From positions 98,671 through 162,670 of the forward strand of contig NMRB01000796.1 of assembly GCA_002633025.1 (NCBI GenBank): DNA of 64,000 bases. Reading direction: 5' to 3'. Made by a program: the position numbers and the translations under genes. The notes under the pieces were generated by a model that was given only the letters and a program-made list of their open reading frames with translations, did no database searches and had not been told where the DNA came from. Origin of the DNA: Notospermus geniculatus (Eukaryota; Nemertea; Pilidiophora; Heteronemertea; Lineidae). Positions 42,623 to 53,239 of this stretch are shown one piece after another (position 1 is the first letter of the stretch; each line of letters starts with the position of its first letter).

Positions 42623-43083
42623 AGATAGTGCTGTTCCTGAAGTTAGTGTACCAGTTCCCGAATTAAATGTAGTTTCTTCAGAGTATTGTGCAGGTGAAGA
42701 ACCTGTTGAGGAAAATATATAATATATATATGCAGACTTGAAACTTGTAAATAATAATGAAATTGTACATATTCCTGTAGAAGAGAACACCATGAGTGGA
42801 TCTCCTGTTAATTCTGTCAAAGAAAATTTGACTGAAAACGGTAGGACTATTTTTATGACCAGTAGTGTAGGACTGTGAGGCCTAAGAAGAGATTTGGAGA
42901 TTGGGTGTTAGGACTTTGGTCCAGGCCTTGCTCTCAAGGGAGAGTGGAATTGATCTAATTACTTAATATTTTTCCTGATACTTTTTCCTGGCATCTTCCT
43001 CAGGAGTATGGATTTACGGACGCAGGTGCTCATGATGCGGCGGGACATTCTCTGCCTGAAAATTCTTAAATAATAGGAGGTGG
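42623..43083. other. No gene seen; possible protein tail and pol end
   Basis: A broken frame SVPVPELNVVSSEYCAGEEP (42640-42715) continues the acidic tail of the preceding pseudogene, and RPKKRFGDWVL near 42881 looks like the end of a retroelement pol. Neither is complete. Confidence 0.3.
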
Positions 43084-43350
43084 TGTTCGGGAAAGCCGCC
43101 TGAACGTTTCGCCTGCTGTCTTTGTCCAGGGCGCTACCTTACTGCCAGCCAGCTCCGTCGCCATCTGAAGAGGCAGCATAGTGATACGGTTTTGTATGAT
43201 ACCCGGGTTACGGTGGTTCCTGCTCCTTTGAAGGTTGAACTTGTAACCGAGGAGGTCTACATTGATTTGGTAAAGGAGGAGAGGAAGACTGCAGATGTGC
43301 CAGATATTGGAAATAGCCCCAAGGTGGAGTTAATTCTGCTTCTCTTGTGA
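43084..43350 (+). pseudogene. Single C2H2 zinc finger fragment
   Basis: KPPERFACCLCPGRYLTASQ then LRRHLKRQH gives a perfect C-X2-C-X12-H-X4-H finger. The frame continues through VEEVYIDLVKEERK-like acidic sequence to TGA (43348-43350). No start or other fingers; it may be an exon of a zinc-finger gene or of a transposon. Confidence 0.5.
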
Positions 43351-43828
43351 TTATTAAGTAACTTTTATAGGCGCAGAAACAGAGGGAAACTCCAGAGAAC
43401 GCACCCAAATGTACATATAAATCTTACATTACCAAGCCGCTAAAAATACGCAAGTAAACATAGCGTTGACCTACATTCAAATTATTAATATTAATTAGAT
43501 CCACGAAGAGATGCGAAGACACACGCATGAATACGAACGGCGCATGCGCGAAGGAACAGTAAAAACATGGCGACCGCCACACAGCCTCCCCTCTTTCTAA
43601 TTGTTTGCCCTCAAACAACAAAATCAATTACAATTTTATAAGAATTAGCTCGGCTACTCGAAAAGAGCAAAGACATAAAATGACCATAAAATACCCGCCT
43701 ATCGTTTATAAGTAAAAGTGACTACAGACTCAAATTTCAGTATTTGATGATACTGGCCAATGGAAATTTATTGTCGCACAGTAACCTTTCAACCTTTATC
43801 CATTTTGTACCGGTATGTCTTTTTCAGG
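43351..43828. other. No gene seen
   Basis: Includes the CG-rich phrase GGCGCATGCGCGAAGG near 43540 and ACATGGCGACCGCC near 43565, which might be a relic promoter; no gene start was assigned. Confidence 0.3.
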
Positions 43829-44123
43829 AAAGATCACAAATCTAGTATCTCTCTGGCCCGGGGCAACACATGACAGCCACATTTTTCAAGAAAGTAGGAT
43901 TGGGCAATACCTGGCACAGAATCATGATGTTGGGATGGGATATTTGCTTGGGGATTCTGGCTACCCTTGCCGCCCCTTCCTACTCACGCCATACTTACAT
44001 CCTGCCAATCCAGCTGAGGAACGCTTCAACTGAGCTCACAAGAGGACGAGAAGCACAATAGAGCGCTGTTTTGGTGTGCAGGACCTACTTTCCTCACATC
44101 GAAACACTTTCCCCCAACCGTAG
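43829..44123 (+). pseudogene. PIF/Harbinger nuclease exon
   Basis: After a good acceptor (GTATGTCTTTTTCAG) the frame reads KITNLVSLWPGATHDSHIF (second Asp), YLLGDSGYPCRPFLLTPYL, stop TGA, AHKRTRSTIERCFGV (Glu). The order matches HARBI1 nucleases. It breaks at about 44080 and the frame ends at TAG. The stop at 44031 sits where Arg is usual. Confidence 0.8.
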
Positions 44124-44410
44124 AGCTGTTTCGGGACCAGCTGAACTTTGAAGATATCTTAGGGTGCAAGTTCCAAGGACATACTACCCAAGGACTTGTT
44201 GACTCTGACACCATTGAAGATTTTGGTGTGCGTCTCGATAATCTGCTTGAAATGTGGAGCATACCCGGGTATCGCGATTATCTTTTCGCTAAAAAGCAGG
44301 CAGGTGGACGCTCCTGGGTGGATATAATGAAGGGGGCATTGTGGGGGATTCCCAAGCCAAGCAAAAATGTGGCGCGGCTTCAGCAATCAGTCCACCACCC
44401 TAAGGAATGA
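44111..44410 (+). CDS. Orphan coding stretch, family unknown
   Basis: A 99-codon open frame, unbroken from about 44111 to TGA at 44410, follows the Harbinger exon in another phase. It reads LFRDQLNFEDILGCKFQGH, TQGLVDSDTIEDFGVRLD, NLLEMWSIPGYRDYLFAK, KQAGGRSWVDIMKGALWG. Amphipathic and Trp-rich, it has the look of a real domain. The same frame with two stops runs on to KMQEAELEKALYRIAG near 44510. I do not recognise it. Confidence 0.45.
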   Translation, partial: PPTVELFRDQLNFEDILGCKFQGHTTQGLVDSDTIEDFGVRLDNLLEMWSIPGYRDYLFAKKQAGGRSWVDIMKGALWGIPKPSKNVARLQQSVHHPKE

Positions 44411-45118
44411 ATCAATAAACAATATACTGAAGTGTGGATTGGGGAGGCAGAAGGGTGACATACTATGTGTGACCAATGCATCACCGAGGAAGTTAAGATG
44501 CAAGAAGCCGAACTAGAGAAAGCCTTGTATCGCATTGCGGGTTCTAGACTGGCACCGATGTTCGAGCATCCTCAGTCGACCCCGTGCAGTGGTGCGAAAT
44601 GAGCAAGGTGCAAAAGGATACTCTTTGAAAGCGGATCTTTAGCAATGTCACTTGCAGCCAAGCGACGATCTGTCTCACTAATGATAATCCCATCCCCAGC
44701 ACAGAATTTCAAGCAACATGCATACCGTTGTAACAAAGGAAAGTTCTGTGGTTAAAGGCTTATTGCTTGCAGAAAAGTGCACAGTTTGTTCGCGCAGCGG
44801 ACAACAAAATAGTGAGGTTGAGAACCACCTACTTATCCTTATCAATCCTGATCCTGAACATTTCATTTCACCAAGGTCAGTTTCTTTATGGCATTTCAAG
44901 AGTACACAGGTTGTGTTCAAAAAATGCTCGCTTCAATCAACTGGCCCAGAAATGTGACATTCCCATTGATTTCCTAATCTACCTTATCCTACCTCTACCG
45001 ACCGAAATGAACAATTTCTCGCAGCCAATGCCTGATGGTTTAGTGCCTGTCATGTGACTTCGTGGCAATTTCTTGGAGTGACCATTTTGTAAACTAGAGT
45101 ATATGACAAAGTTTGATA
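44411..45118. other. Unassigned; coding-like fragments
   Basis: Two short open pieces (CTVCSRSGQQNSEVENH at about 44780 and FLYGISRVHRLCSKNARF at about 44883) look protein-like but are in different frames and unidentified. Confidence 0.3.
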
Positions 45119-45375
45119 AGATTTTCGAGAGAGAGTCCAGATCCGTTGATTGTCCTTGCTACGGATAAAGAGCTGAAGGATATGGAGCGATTCACTTGTT
45201 CTGAAATAGACTTTCATGTCCTTACCGTCGACCCTACTTTTAAACTGAGGAAGTTCAACCTATAAGTTGAACTCATAAGTTTTAGAAATTTGCTGCAAAG
45301 TACGGATGCTCAAGTGTACTGTCCACCCGTAGTTTTAGGTCCCATGGTTATTCATTACAATGGGCGATATGAATA
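45119..45375 (+). pseudogene. MULE-like DDE transposase fragment
   Basis: The frame reads SPDPLIVLATDKELKDM, FHVLTVDPTFKLRKFNL, TAA stop (45263), then VELISFRNLLQ and PPVVLGPMVIHYNGRYE. The DPTF..F.L block followed by a short gap and LGP..IH is a pattern of MULE-type transposases seen in many invertebrate predicted proteins (established only by recall of the pattern). It is cut at both ends. Confidence 0.5.
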
Positions 45376-45904
45376 AAAATAAGTAAGAACTTTTACTCTA
45401 GTTTTTGAAGTATTTACTGGTGACTATATGAATAAAACAGGAGTAATTACCGTAAGTAATTACTTGTAGCTACTACTAATAAGTATTAGTTAATACTCGT
45501 GCAGTAATTACTCCAAAAACGGTAAATACTGCCGGGGATATGAATAATCAGCAGCACTCAGTACGGTGAACCCAGAATCAGACGAGTTCACTTCGCATGA
45601 CGCGTGTTCATGCAGCCAGTTTGGGTTCAGTGAGCCTAAGTTGGTACACTCTACCCATAGTTCTGTACCCATGAAATGCTTCGATTTTGTACACTGTGTG
45701 TACTGTTGGATTGTTTAATTGAGTATTAAAATACCGGTAAAACATTTCTCTCATACATGTATTTTTGCAGTGACGAGCATGTACCTTTGTAACAGATCAG
45801 AAACAAAAAGTCAAGCGATACCTGTATATTTTAAGGCCTGACTTGAAAATGACCAAATAATGTGTAGTTAAAAGGCGTAAGGGAGGCATCAGCCCTTGGC
45901 ATCA
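45376..45904. other. No gene; possible MITE
   Basis: Words such as ATATGAATAA and GTAATTACT recur in both orientations between 45368 and 45560, suggesting a decayed palindromic element. The rest is non-coding. Confidence 0.3.
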
Positions 45905-45931
45905 GGACAATGGAACTGTCTCTGATTTGTA

Positions 45932-46195
45932 TTGTTGGAGAAACGTAATGTGTACCACCAGACTGAAGGATTTGGACACAGGTACCATATTCTCGAATCT
46001 ATGTCAGAGAGCATTAGAAAACATAAAGAATTTAAACATGCCGCTGACAAGGAAATCAACAAAGGCAATTACTTCTTCGTTTACGGGTACCAGAGACAGA
46101 AAGGGAGGAAAAACGCAGAGGGACCGAGAAGCGCGAGAAAGGAGGTTGCCGCAGGAAGAGGCACAAGCGGAACAAGAAGGACACGACTTGACTAG
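45932..46195 (+). CDS. Unrecognised open stretch
   Basis: Reads GFGHRYHILESMSESIRKH and GNYFFVYGYQRQKGRKN with a basic tail. The coding look is moderate and the family is not known. It lies just before the BEL pol C-terminus and could be linked to it or be separate debris. Confidence 0.2.
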   Translation: MLEKRNVYHQTEGFGHRYHILESMSESIRKHKEFKHAADKEINKGNYFFVYGYQRQKGRKNAEGPRSARKEVAAGRGTSGTRRTRLD

Positions 46196-46515
46196 ATATG
46201 CAAGCCATACTGAATAGCCGACCGCTATGTAGAAACTACGACGATCCGACCGGGAGGGTGTACTTAAACCAAATCACTTCTTGACCCAGAGAGGTGCCAT
46301 TGTGATCCCACCTGGTGAGTTTGTGGATCATCAGACCAAGAGATGAAGAAAGGCGCAGATACTCACGAACCACTTCTGGAAGCGGTGAATCGGCGAATAT
46401 TTACCGCTGCTACAGAAGAGGACTAAGTGGCAGCTAGAGACCCGAGACGCAGCAATCGGCGATCAGGTGTTGGTCGCAGAGGAGAATACCCCACGAGGAC
46501 AGTGGCCACTGGGAC
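46190..46515 (+). pseudogene. BEL/Pao pol C-terminal (DUF5641-like) remnant
   Basis: Frames give MQAILNSRPLCRNYDDPTG, LKPNHFLTQRGAIVIPPGE and VLVAEENTPRGQWPLGRIT. This is the tail after the BEL integrase. It is interrupted at 46516 by a hAT-like insertion and resumes at about 48098 with PGNDGHTLVVEVKTR. Confidence 0.8.
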
Positions 46516-46523
46516 GTATCACA

Positions 46524-48097
46524 GGCCATATAGATTTCAAGGAATCTGGAAAACAAGGATCCCCAAGGACCCCAACGGAATTAACTCCAAATAACGCAAA
46601 TGATATGAGGAAATGACATTATAATGAATGTATCGGGTGGGCATAAAAAATGGGCCGTACTTTGACACTCGATATCTCCGAAACCCTCTTACGTCAGCTT
46701 CTAAAAATGTCCATACTAACAGCCATCGTGTGCTAGGTATACAGACCAAATTTCAATTTCATCTTGAGATTTCTGTTCATGGGACCAAAATCAAAATAAA
46801 GAGTCAAAACGCATGTTCCGGACATTTCAAAATGATCTCCATCTTTGTTTCACTTGAAAAGATGATCAATTGGTCATCCATCTTCTCGGTAGACGGCGGG
46901 CAAACGCTTCTTCCATTAACTGATTGAGTCCCAAATCTTTTTAAATAGTGTTTTTTCCAGCAGTACTTTTAGTTCATCCTCACTGAATTTTTCCGCGCGA
47001 CCCTCATAAACCTTCTCGCTCAGGGAATTCCAGACGTAGTAGTCCATGGGATTGCAGTCGGGGCTCTGTGGTGGCCACTCGTTCTTAGTTATGAATAGGC
47101 GTCACTTCTGACTTCCTTTTTAGAGACCCTGTCCTTTCCAACTTTCTGATCACATTGTTAAATGGAACTTTCATTCCAGTTTTTCGCAGGGTACACAGGG
47201 TACCAGTTTCAGTTTATTCCAGTTTTTTCCAGGGTACACAGTTTCACAGTTTTTGTCCCTCTCTCCAACACTTTTCAGTGAAACATGTTGCGATCAATTC
47301 CTTGTCCACCGCCGTGAAAACTATCTTGATTCAGCACAACTTTGGCTCTAGTGTCAGAGAAACTCTTCTACAAGATAGACACGACAATTTTTCCAGACAA
47401 CACTTGATTGATGCGTGCCATACTGATGCAGCGCGCCCTCTACTCATGACACCTGACAGGTGATGCAATGAGGCTCACCGGAACGTGCGTTTTTGAGGCT
47501 ATGTTTTCATTTTAACCCTATGTACAGGCAACTCAAGCTATGACCTTGAGAACTGGTCAGTATATTACCAACATCATGTCATTTGAATATCTAAAGTTTG
47601 AAACGGTTTAAAAAAAGGATAATGAAGCAATGCAGCATCAAAGTACGGCCCATTTTTTTATGCCCACCCGATATATTATACTGTACAAAAAATCCGCCAA
47701 GAATACGTCCCCAAATATTTTTTGCGATACATGTTCAAAATATGCAGTCATGGGGATAAAAGTTCAGTCTGCAGTAGCACGTTTGATTTTTCACCAGCAG
47801 GAGGGGTGTCATACTGATAGGCCTACTAGTAGGCCATCACGTGCATTCAAGTGTACACGTAGTTATGAGAAGAGGCATGAACTGCAGACAGGTGTAGTGT
47901 AAATAAATTTACCTGTAAACCAGTGCCCGGGCTACAGTAGGTTCTATTGTATCCTGAATACTGGTTTTCCTCCTCGTGCAGCTTATTCCGTCCTTCACAA
48001 TAGGGTAGGGCACTGATTTATGAGGGGCAGTGAATTACATTACACCGGATTCCGTAGGGTTCCTTGTTTTCCAGAATCCTTAAAATCTATATGGCCT
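46524..48097. mobile_element. hAT-like element with 8-bp target duplication
   Basis: GTATCACA flanks both sides (46516-46523 and 48098-48105). The ends pair as GGCCATATAGATTTCAAGGA against its inverse, with continued pairing through CTGGAAAACAAGG. The 8-bp duplication fits hAT. No hAT transposase; the interior holds a mariner derivative. It splits the BEL pol frame. Confidence 0.75.
46633..47671. mobile_element. Mariner-type element, copy A
   Basis: Ends TCGGGTGGGCATAAAAAATG and its inverse, between TA dinucleotides. On the minus strand only the C-terminal part of a mariner transposase persists (46817-47059: DYYVWNSLSEKV-like, then EDELK). Most of the coding region is lost. Confidence 0.75.
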
Positions 48098-48255
48098 GTA
48101 TCACATGGTTGATCCCGGGTAACGATGGTCACACACTTGTTGTGGAGGTCAAGACCAGATAGACTCACTTGTGTCGTTGGAGGAGTCAGAGGACCGGAAA
48201 CGATGGTGATGGTGATGGCGACGGTTCGGATGGAGATAGTTCGGCGAATGGATAA
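48095..48255 (+). pseudogene. BEL pol tail, continuation, copy A
   Basis: Reads PGNDGHTLVVEVKTR, a stop, CRWRSQRTGNDGDGDGDG; the right-hand part of the DUF5641 region and linker. It continues the frame interrupted at 46516. The copy at 50071-50235 has an extra 20 bp. Confidence 0.6.
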
Positions 48256-48589
48256 ACCAGGCGACAATCATGACGATGACAATATCCCAACGTCCGAGAA
48301 CGGCAATGAAGACTATGGAACTGTATACCTTTCCAAAAGTATATGATGCCAAACATCATGAAGAAGCATAATTTGTCTGGATGGTCATAAATTCATAGAA
48401 GCATTACTAACAAATAATATGCACCATAGCGGTTATTTCGAGAAAATTGGACTTCAATGTTCACTCACCAGGTTGATGGTCTCTTCAATAAATGTGGGTT
48501 AACTGGAAAACAAGGATCCCCAAGGACCCCAACGGAATTAACTCCAAATAACGCAAATGATATGAGGAAATGACATTATTATGAATGTA

Positions 48590-49627
48590 TGTGGCATAAA
48601 AAATGGGCCGTACTTTGGCACTCGATATCTCCGAAACCCTCTTACGTCAGCTTCTAAAAATGTACACACTAACAGCAATCGTGTGCTAAGTATACAGACC
48701 AAATTTGAATTTCATCCTGAAATTTCTGTTCATGGGACCAAAATCAAAATAAAGAGTCAAAACGCATGTTCCGGACATTTCAAAATGATCTCCATCCTTG
48801 TTTCACTTGAAAAGATGATCAATTGGTCATCCATCTTCTCGGTAGACGGCGGGCAAACGCTTCTTCCATGAACTGATTGAGTCCCAAATCTTCTTAAATA
48901 GTGTTTTTTCCAGCAGTGCTTTAGTTCATCCTCACTGAATTTTCCCTTGCGATCCTCATAAACCTTCTCGCTCAGGGAATTCCACACGTAGTAGTCCATG
49001 GGATTGCAGTCGAGGCTCTGTGGTGGCCACTCGTCCTTAGTTATGAATAGGCGTCACTTCTGACTTCCTTTTTAGAGACCCTGTCCTTTCCAACTTTCTG
49101 ATCACATTGTTAAATGGAACTTTCATTCCAGTTTTTCGCAGGGTACACAGGGTACCAGATTCAGTTTATTCCAGTTTTTCCAGGGTACACAGTTTCACAG
49201 TTTTTGCCCCTCTCTCCAACACTTTTCAATGAAACATGTTGCGATCAATTCCTTGTCCGCCGCCTTGAAAACTATCTTGATTCAGCACAACTTTGGCTCT
49301 AGTGTCAGAGAAACTCTTCTACAAGATAGACACGACAATTTTTCCAGACAACACTTGATTGATGCGTGCCATACTATACTGATGCAGCGCGCCCTCTACT
49401 CATGACACCTGACAGGTGATGCAATGTGGCTCACCGGAACGTGCGTTTTTGAGGCTATGTTTTCATTTTAACCCTATATGTACAGGCAACTCAAGCTATG
49501 ACCTTGAGAACTGGTCAGTATATTACCAACATCATGTCATTTGAATATCTAAAGTTTGAAACGGTTTGAATAAAGGATAATGGAGCAATGCAGCATCAAA
49601 GTACGCCCCATTTTTTATGCCCACCCG
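48590..49627. mobile_element. Mariner-type element, copy B
   Basis: Right end CGGGTGGGCATAAAAAATG (inverse) at about 49606-49627; the left end has decayed to GTGGCATAAAAAATGG. On the minus strand at 48757-48999 lies MDYYVWNSLSEKVYEDRKG, the D of DYY/DYYVW being typical of the mariner C-terminal block. Confidence 0.75.
48757..48999 (-). pseudogene. Mariner transposase C-terminal fragment
   Basis: About 80 codons: MDYYVWNSLSEKVYEDRKG, KFSEDELKHCWKKHYL, then decayed sequence. NPMDYYVW-type blocks include the third catalytic acidic residue of Tc1/mariner transposases. There is no complete gene. The equivalent at 46817-47059 is more decayed. Confidence 0.7.
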
Positions 49628-50263
49628 ATATATAACACTGTACAAAAAATCCGCCAAGAAAACGTCCCCAAATATTTTTTTGCGATACATGTTCAAAATA
49701 TGCAGTCATGGGGATAAAAGTTCAGTCTGCAGTAGCACGTTTGATTTTTCACCAGCAGGAGGGGTGTCATACTGATAGGCCTACTAGTAGGCTATCACGT
49801 GCATTCAAGTGTACACGTAGTTATGAGAAGAGGCATGAACTGCAGACAGGTGTAGTGTAAATGAATGTACCTGTAAACCAGTGCCCGGGCTACAGTAGGT
49901 TCTACTGTATCCTGAATACCGATTTTCCTCCTCGTGCAGCTTATTCCGTCCTACACAATAGGGTAGGGCACTGATTTATGAGGGGCAGTGAATTACATTA
50001 CACCGGATTCCGTAGGGTTCCTTGTTTTCCAGATTCCTTAAAATCTATATGGCCTGTATCACATGGCTGTTCCCGGGTAACGATGGTCACACACTTGTTG
50101 TGGAGGTCAAGACCAGATAGACTCACTTTTTTCGTCCAAAAGCCAAGTTGTGTCTGTTGGAGAAGTCAGAGGACCGGAAACGATGGTGATGGTGATGGCG
50201 ACGGTTCGGATGGAGATGGTTCGGCGAGTGGATAAAGCAAGCGACAGTCATGACGATGACAAT

Positions 50264-50411
50264 AGAGAGGTTTCGAAATCAAACGATAAACGTAAACGTT
50301 AACGACAACGTTATTTTTGTACCGAAAATGCAATACAAAATCTGTTTAATTAGTATGAAAAATAACGTTGTCGTAAAGTTTATGTTTATCGTTTGATTTC
50401 GAAACCTCCGT
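50264..50411. mobile_element. 148-bp MITE in copy 2 only
   Basis: Long inverted ends GAGGTTTCGAAATCAAACGA and its inverse, continuing through AACGACAACGTTATTTTT. AAT is present at both sides; the empty site is preserved in copy 1 (near 48278). It inserted after the tandem duplication. Confidence 0.85.
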
Positions 50412-50822
50412 AATATCCCAACGTCCGAGAACGGCAATGAAGGCTATGGAACTGTATACCTTTCCAAAAGTATATGATGCCAAACATCATGAAGAAGCAT
50501 AATTTGTCTGGATGGTCATAAATTCATAGAAGCATTACTTACAAATAATATGCACCATAGCGGTTATTTCGAGAAAATTGGACTTCAATGTTCACTCACC
50601 AGGTTGATGGTCTCTTCAATAAATGTGGGTTATGGTTCTTGCTCCAAGCAAAGCTAGTCACATAAAGCCTCGGATATATGCAATCCCAGGTTATATATTT
50701 ATTATACACTTGCATTTAAGTTCATTAACAACTTTTGCATCAGAACAATGAAACAGTGAATATCGGCTGGAATGAACAGCATCACCCTAAATCTAACCAT
50801 CCTTTTATGGCAATAAAAGGAT

Positions 50823-51075
50823 GGGGAGCGCGGTGGCATAATGGTTAGGGCTGTGGACTTGTGATCGGAAGGTCGCAGGTTCGAGCCCCGGCCGTGCCAC
50901 TCTGTAACTCTCAACTGGCCTGAAATGTCCATTGTGTGCGCCAGATTGTGGCTGCCCGTTGGTTTCTACAGAAAGGTTTCTGAATCATAGGCTGGGGTAA
51001 TAATACTGTTAGGCGCAGTGATATATATATGAACTGCGCCATATAAATACCGGTATTATTATTATTATTATTATA
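50823..51075 (+). repeat. tRNA-derived SINE with (ATT)n tail
   Basis: The head (50823-50900) has a tRNA-like box A (TGGCATAATGGTTAG) and box B (GGTTCGAGCCC). The body ends TGCGCCATATAAATACCGG and an (ATT)n run. This is a standard RNA polymerase III SINE; it is not a functional tRNA gene. Confidence 0.85.
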
Positions 51076-51207
51076 AAGAGCTGCCTGATCCAAAAGTTGG
51101 TATAAATATCTCAAATTTCCCTACCATAATTTTGCAGTGACCCTTCAATTTTATTTCACTTCTATTCGCCTGCAAGGAAAGGCTTAACTTATGACTTTTT
51201 TATATAG

Positions 51208-51557
51208 AAATACTCAAGAAGAATAAAAAACTTAGCAAATTCATAGGTAAATTTGAGGATAACATCAAACGCTGTCGTGATCTAATTCATCTGCCAAGAG
51301 ATGATCCCAGTGATGACGGCAAAAACTCTGAGGCGGGTGAAACTGCACATGATCCCAGTGATGGTGGTAACAACTCTGAGGCGAGTAAAAGTGCACGTGA
51401 TCCCAATGGCAACAACTCAGAGGCGGGTGAAACAGCACGTGATCCGAGGCACGATGGCAACGTGACCCCTGTGATGATGGAAACAACTCAGATTCAACAA
51501 TTCAAGCATGATGTTATTATGATCAGGATGTTATTGTTATTGCAGCACTTTATTTAG
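51208..51557 (+). CDS. Terminal exon with 15-17-residue acidic repeats
   Basis: After the acceptor GACTTTTTTATATAG the frame reads ILKKNKKLSKFIGKFEDNI then KRCRDLIHLPRDDPSDD, followed by four variants of (R/H)DPSDxGxNSEAGETA-like repeats and ends at TAG (51555-51557). The repeat looks like a surface or linker region, and the start has a Lys-rich helix. No family recognised. The minus-strand frame here is only a shadow. Confidence 0.5.
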
Positions 51558-52048
51558 ATTATTTCATAAGAACTTTGTAATTTTCTTTTTCAGTTTATTT
51601 CATGAGAGTTTTGTAATTTTCTTGCAAAGAAGAACACTATTTCTTGTTAGTTTTTAACGATTTACGAGGCCATTGCCCGATAAGGGCAAAACACCATTGA
51701 CAACTGTAGCATGTCTCTATGTAAACAAGTTGCAGCAGAATCTAATGCCCCCGTCTTTCTGATGTCCCCCTGGCCTGTATATCACAGGATTAAAGGTCTG
51801 GTCTCTCTGGAGTGGAACTAAATGGTGCCGCTTAATCGTAAGGGTATTGTTGCGGACAGCACTTATCATGAGACATTAGAGTCTATTACACCAGCCTTAA
51901 GGACAACAGCAACAACATCAACGACCTGTAATGTCTTTCAGATTGTCTAAGTGATAAATGTGGGGTAACTTTGATAACATGGTGGAGAAGTTGTGCCAAA
52001 GGCACCCTCTGACAATTGTTCTATAAGATCTCTACTCACTGTCTTCAG
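51558..52048. other. No gene seen; intron-like
   Basis: Probably the intron before the first EGF exon. It has a polymorphic-looking duplicated phrase AAGAACTTTGTAATTTTC / GAGAGTTTTGTAATTTTC near 51568-51622. Confidence 0.35.
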
Positions 52049-52183
52049 ATATCAATGAATGTACAACGAAAGTGGATACGCAGAAACACAAGTGTGATGC
52101 GAATGCAGTTTGTTCCAACACTCCAGGCTCGTATGATTGTAAATGTAAAGCTGGGTACACAGGTGATGGAAAGACATGCACCG
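52049..52183 (+). CDS. Calcium-binding EGF exon 1
   Basis: 45 codons in phase 1-1, acceptor GTCTTCAG and donor GTATGT. It encodes [37 protein letters not shown] and TGDGKTC, a complete cbEGF with the D-I/V-N-E start and six cysteines. Secreted or membrane protein module. It is the first of three tandem copies, each with similar introns. Confidence 0.8.
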
Positions 52184-52447
52184 GTATGTTTCATTCTTCT
52201 TATCCTGTGTATGAGTTCACATAGAGGTGTACAGTACAAGATCACGCTGGCGAACAATTACCTAATGAACGGTTAATGACCAGGAAATCTTGTTCGGCAG
52301 CTACAAAATCAACATCGTGGTGTGCCTTTCGGTTTCCCAAGTGATCAATGTCGGCTACCAGTAACGTTGATGACATGGTACAGTAGTTGTTCAAAAAGTA
52401 CCCTCTGACACTTGTTCTATAGGAATTTTTTACTTACTTTGCTGCAG

Positions 52448-52555
52448 ATATCAATGAATGTACCACGAAAGTAGATGCGCAAAAACACAAATGTGATGCA
52501 AATGCAGTTTGTTCGAACACTCCAGGCTCGTATGATAATGGAAAGACATGCACTG
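52448..52555 (+). CDS. Calcium-binding EGF exon 2, internally deleted
   Basis: Same splice phase and start as exon 1 ([20 protein letters not shown]) but with a 27-bp in-frame deletion after GSYD, so the peptide reads GSYDNGKTC. Two of the six cysteines are lost, so the domain could not form its normal disulphides. Splice sites are intact. Confidence 0.75.
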
Positions 52556-52806
52556 GTATGTTTCATTATTCTTATCTTGAGTATGAGTTCACATAGAGGT
52601 ATACAGTATGCAATCAAGCTGGCGAACAACAACCTAATGAACGGTTAACGACCAGAAAACCTTTGATCAACGCCGTGGTGTGCCTTTCAGTTAACCAAAG
52701 TGATAACTGTGGGCTACCAGTAACTTTGATGACATTGTAGTGAAGTAGCTCAAAACGTACCCTCTAGCACTTGTTCTATGGAAATTTCTTACTCACTTTG
52801 CTTCAG

Positions 52807-52947
52807 ATATCAATGAGTGTACTACGACAGTAGATGCGCAAAAACACAAATGTGATGCAAATGCAGTTTGTTCGAACACTCCAGGCTCGTATGATTGTAA
52901 ATGTAAAGCTGGGTACACAGGTGATGGAAAGACATGCACTCCTGCCG
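52807..52947 (+). CDS. Calcium-binding EGF exon 3
   Basis: 47 codons (phase 1-1), encoding [38 protein letters not shown] and GKTCTPAG. Donor GTACGT. Intact cbEGF. Together with exons 1 and 2 this shows tandem exon duplication in a gene that continues beyond what could be followed. Confidence 0.8.
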
Positions 52948-53239
52948 GTACGTTTTTATTCACATCTTGAGGCCGAGTTCACATAGAGGTATACGGTAAA
53001 CGAACACGCTGGCGAACAATGGCCTAATAAAGGGTTCATGACCATGAAACCTTTGTTCGCCACCGTCTATGTACAGATACAGATACCAGATACAGAAGCA
53101 GGCCTCATACGAGGGCGGTTCTGACGGCGGTTAAAGACCGTGCTGAACCTCAGTGATACCGCCTAGACACCCTGAACGTGTTCGCCACTGACCGCCGTTG
53201 ACCGCCACCTCGTCTTTGAAACTGCAGGATTTTCAACAT

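Larger units (their letters stand above)
46546..50634. repeat. About 2-kb tandem duplication
   Basis: 46546-48503 (CTGGAAAACAAGGATCCCC to AATGTGGGTTA) recurs at 48504-50634. Both copies have the mariner, the right end of the hAT-like element and the BEL tail. Copy 2 also has a private MITE at 50264. Confidence 0.85.

Noticed and set aside
44883-45058. PIF1-like end motif in FLYGISRVHR
   Set aside because: Only a vague resemblance to the helicase motif; no other helicase block is near.
50823-50900. Functional tRNA gene
   Set aside because: Boxes A and B are present but the arms do not form a full cloverleaf and it runs into a SINE body with an (ATT)n tail.
51265-51486. His-rich minus-strand frame with repeats
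   Set aside because: Antisense of the acidic repeat exon, which has a proper acceptor.
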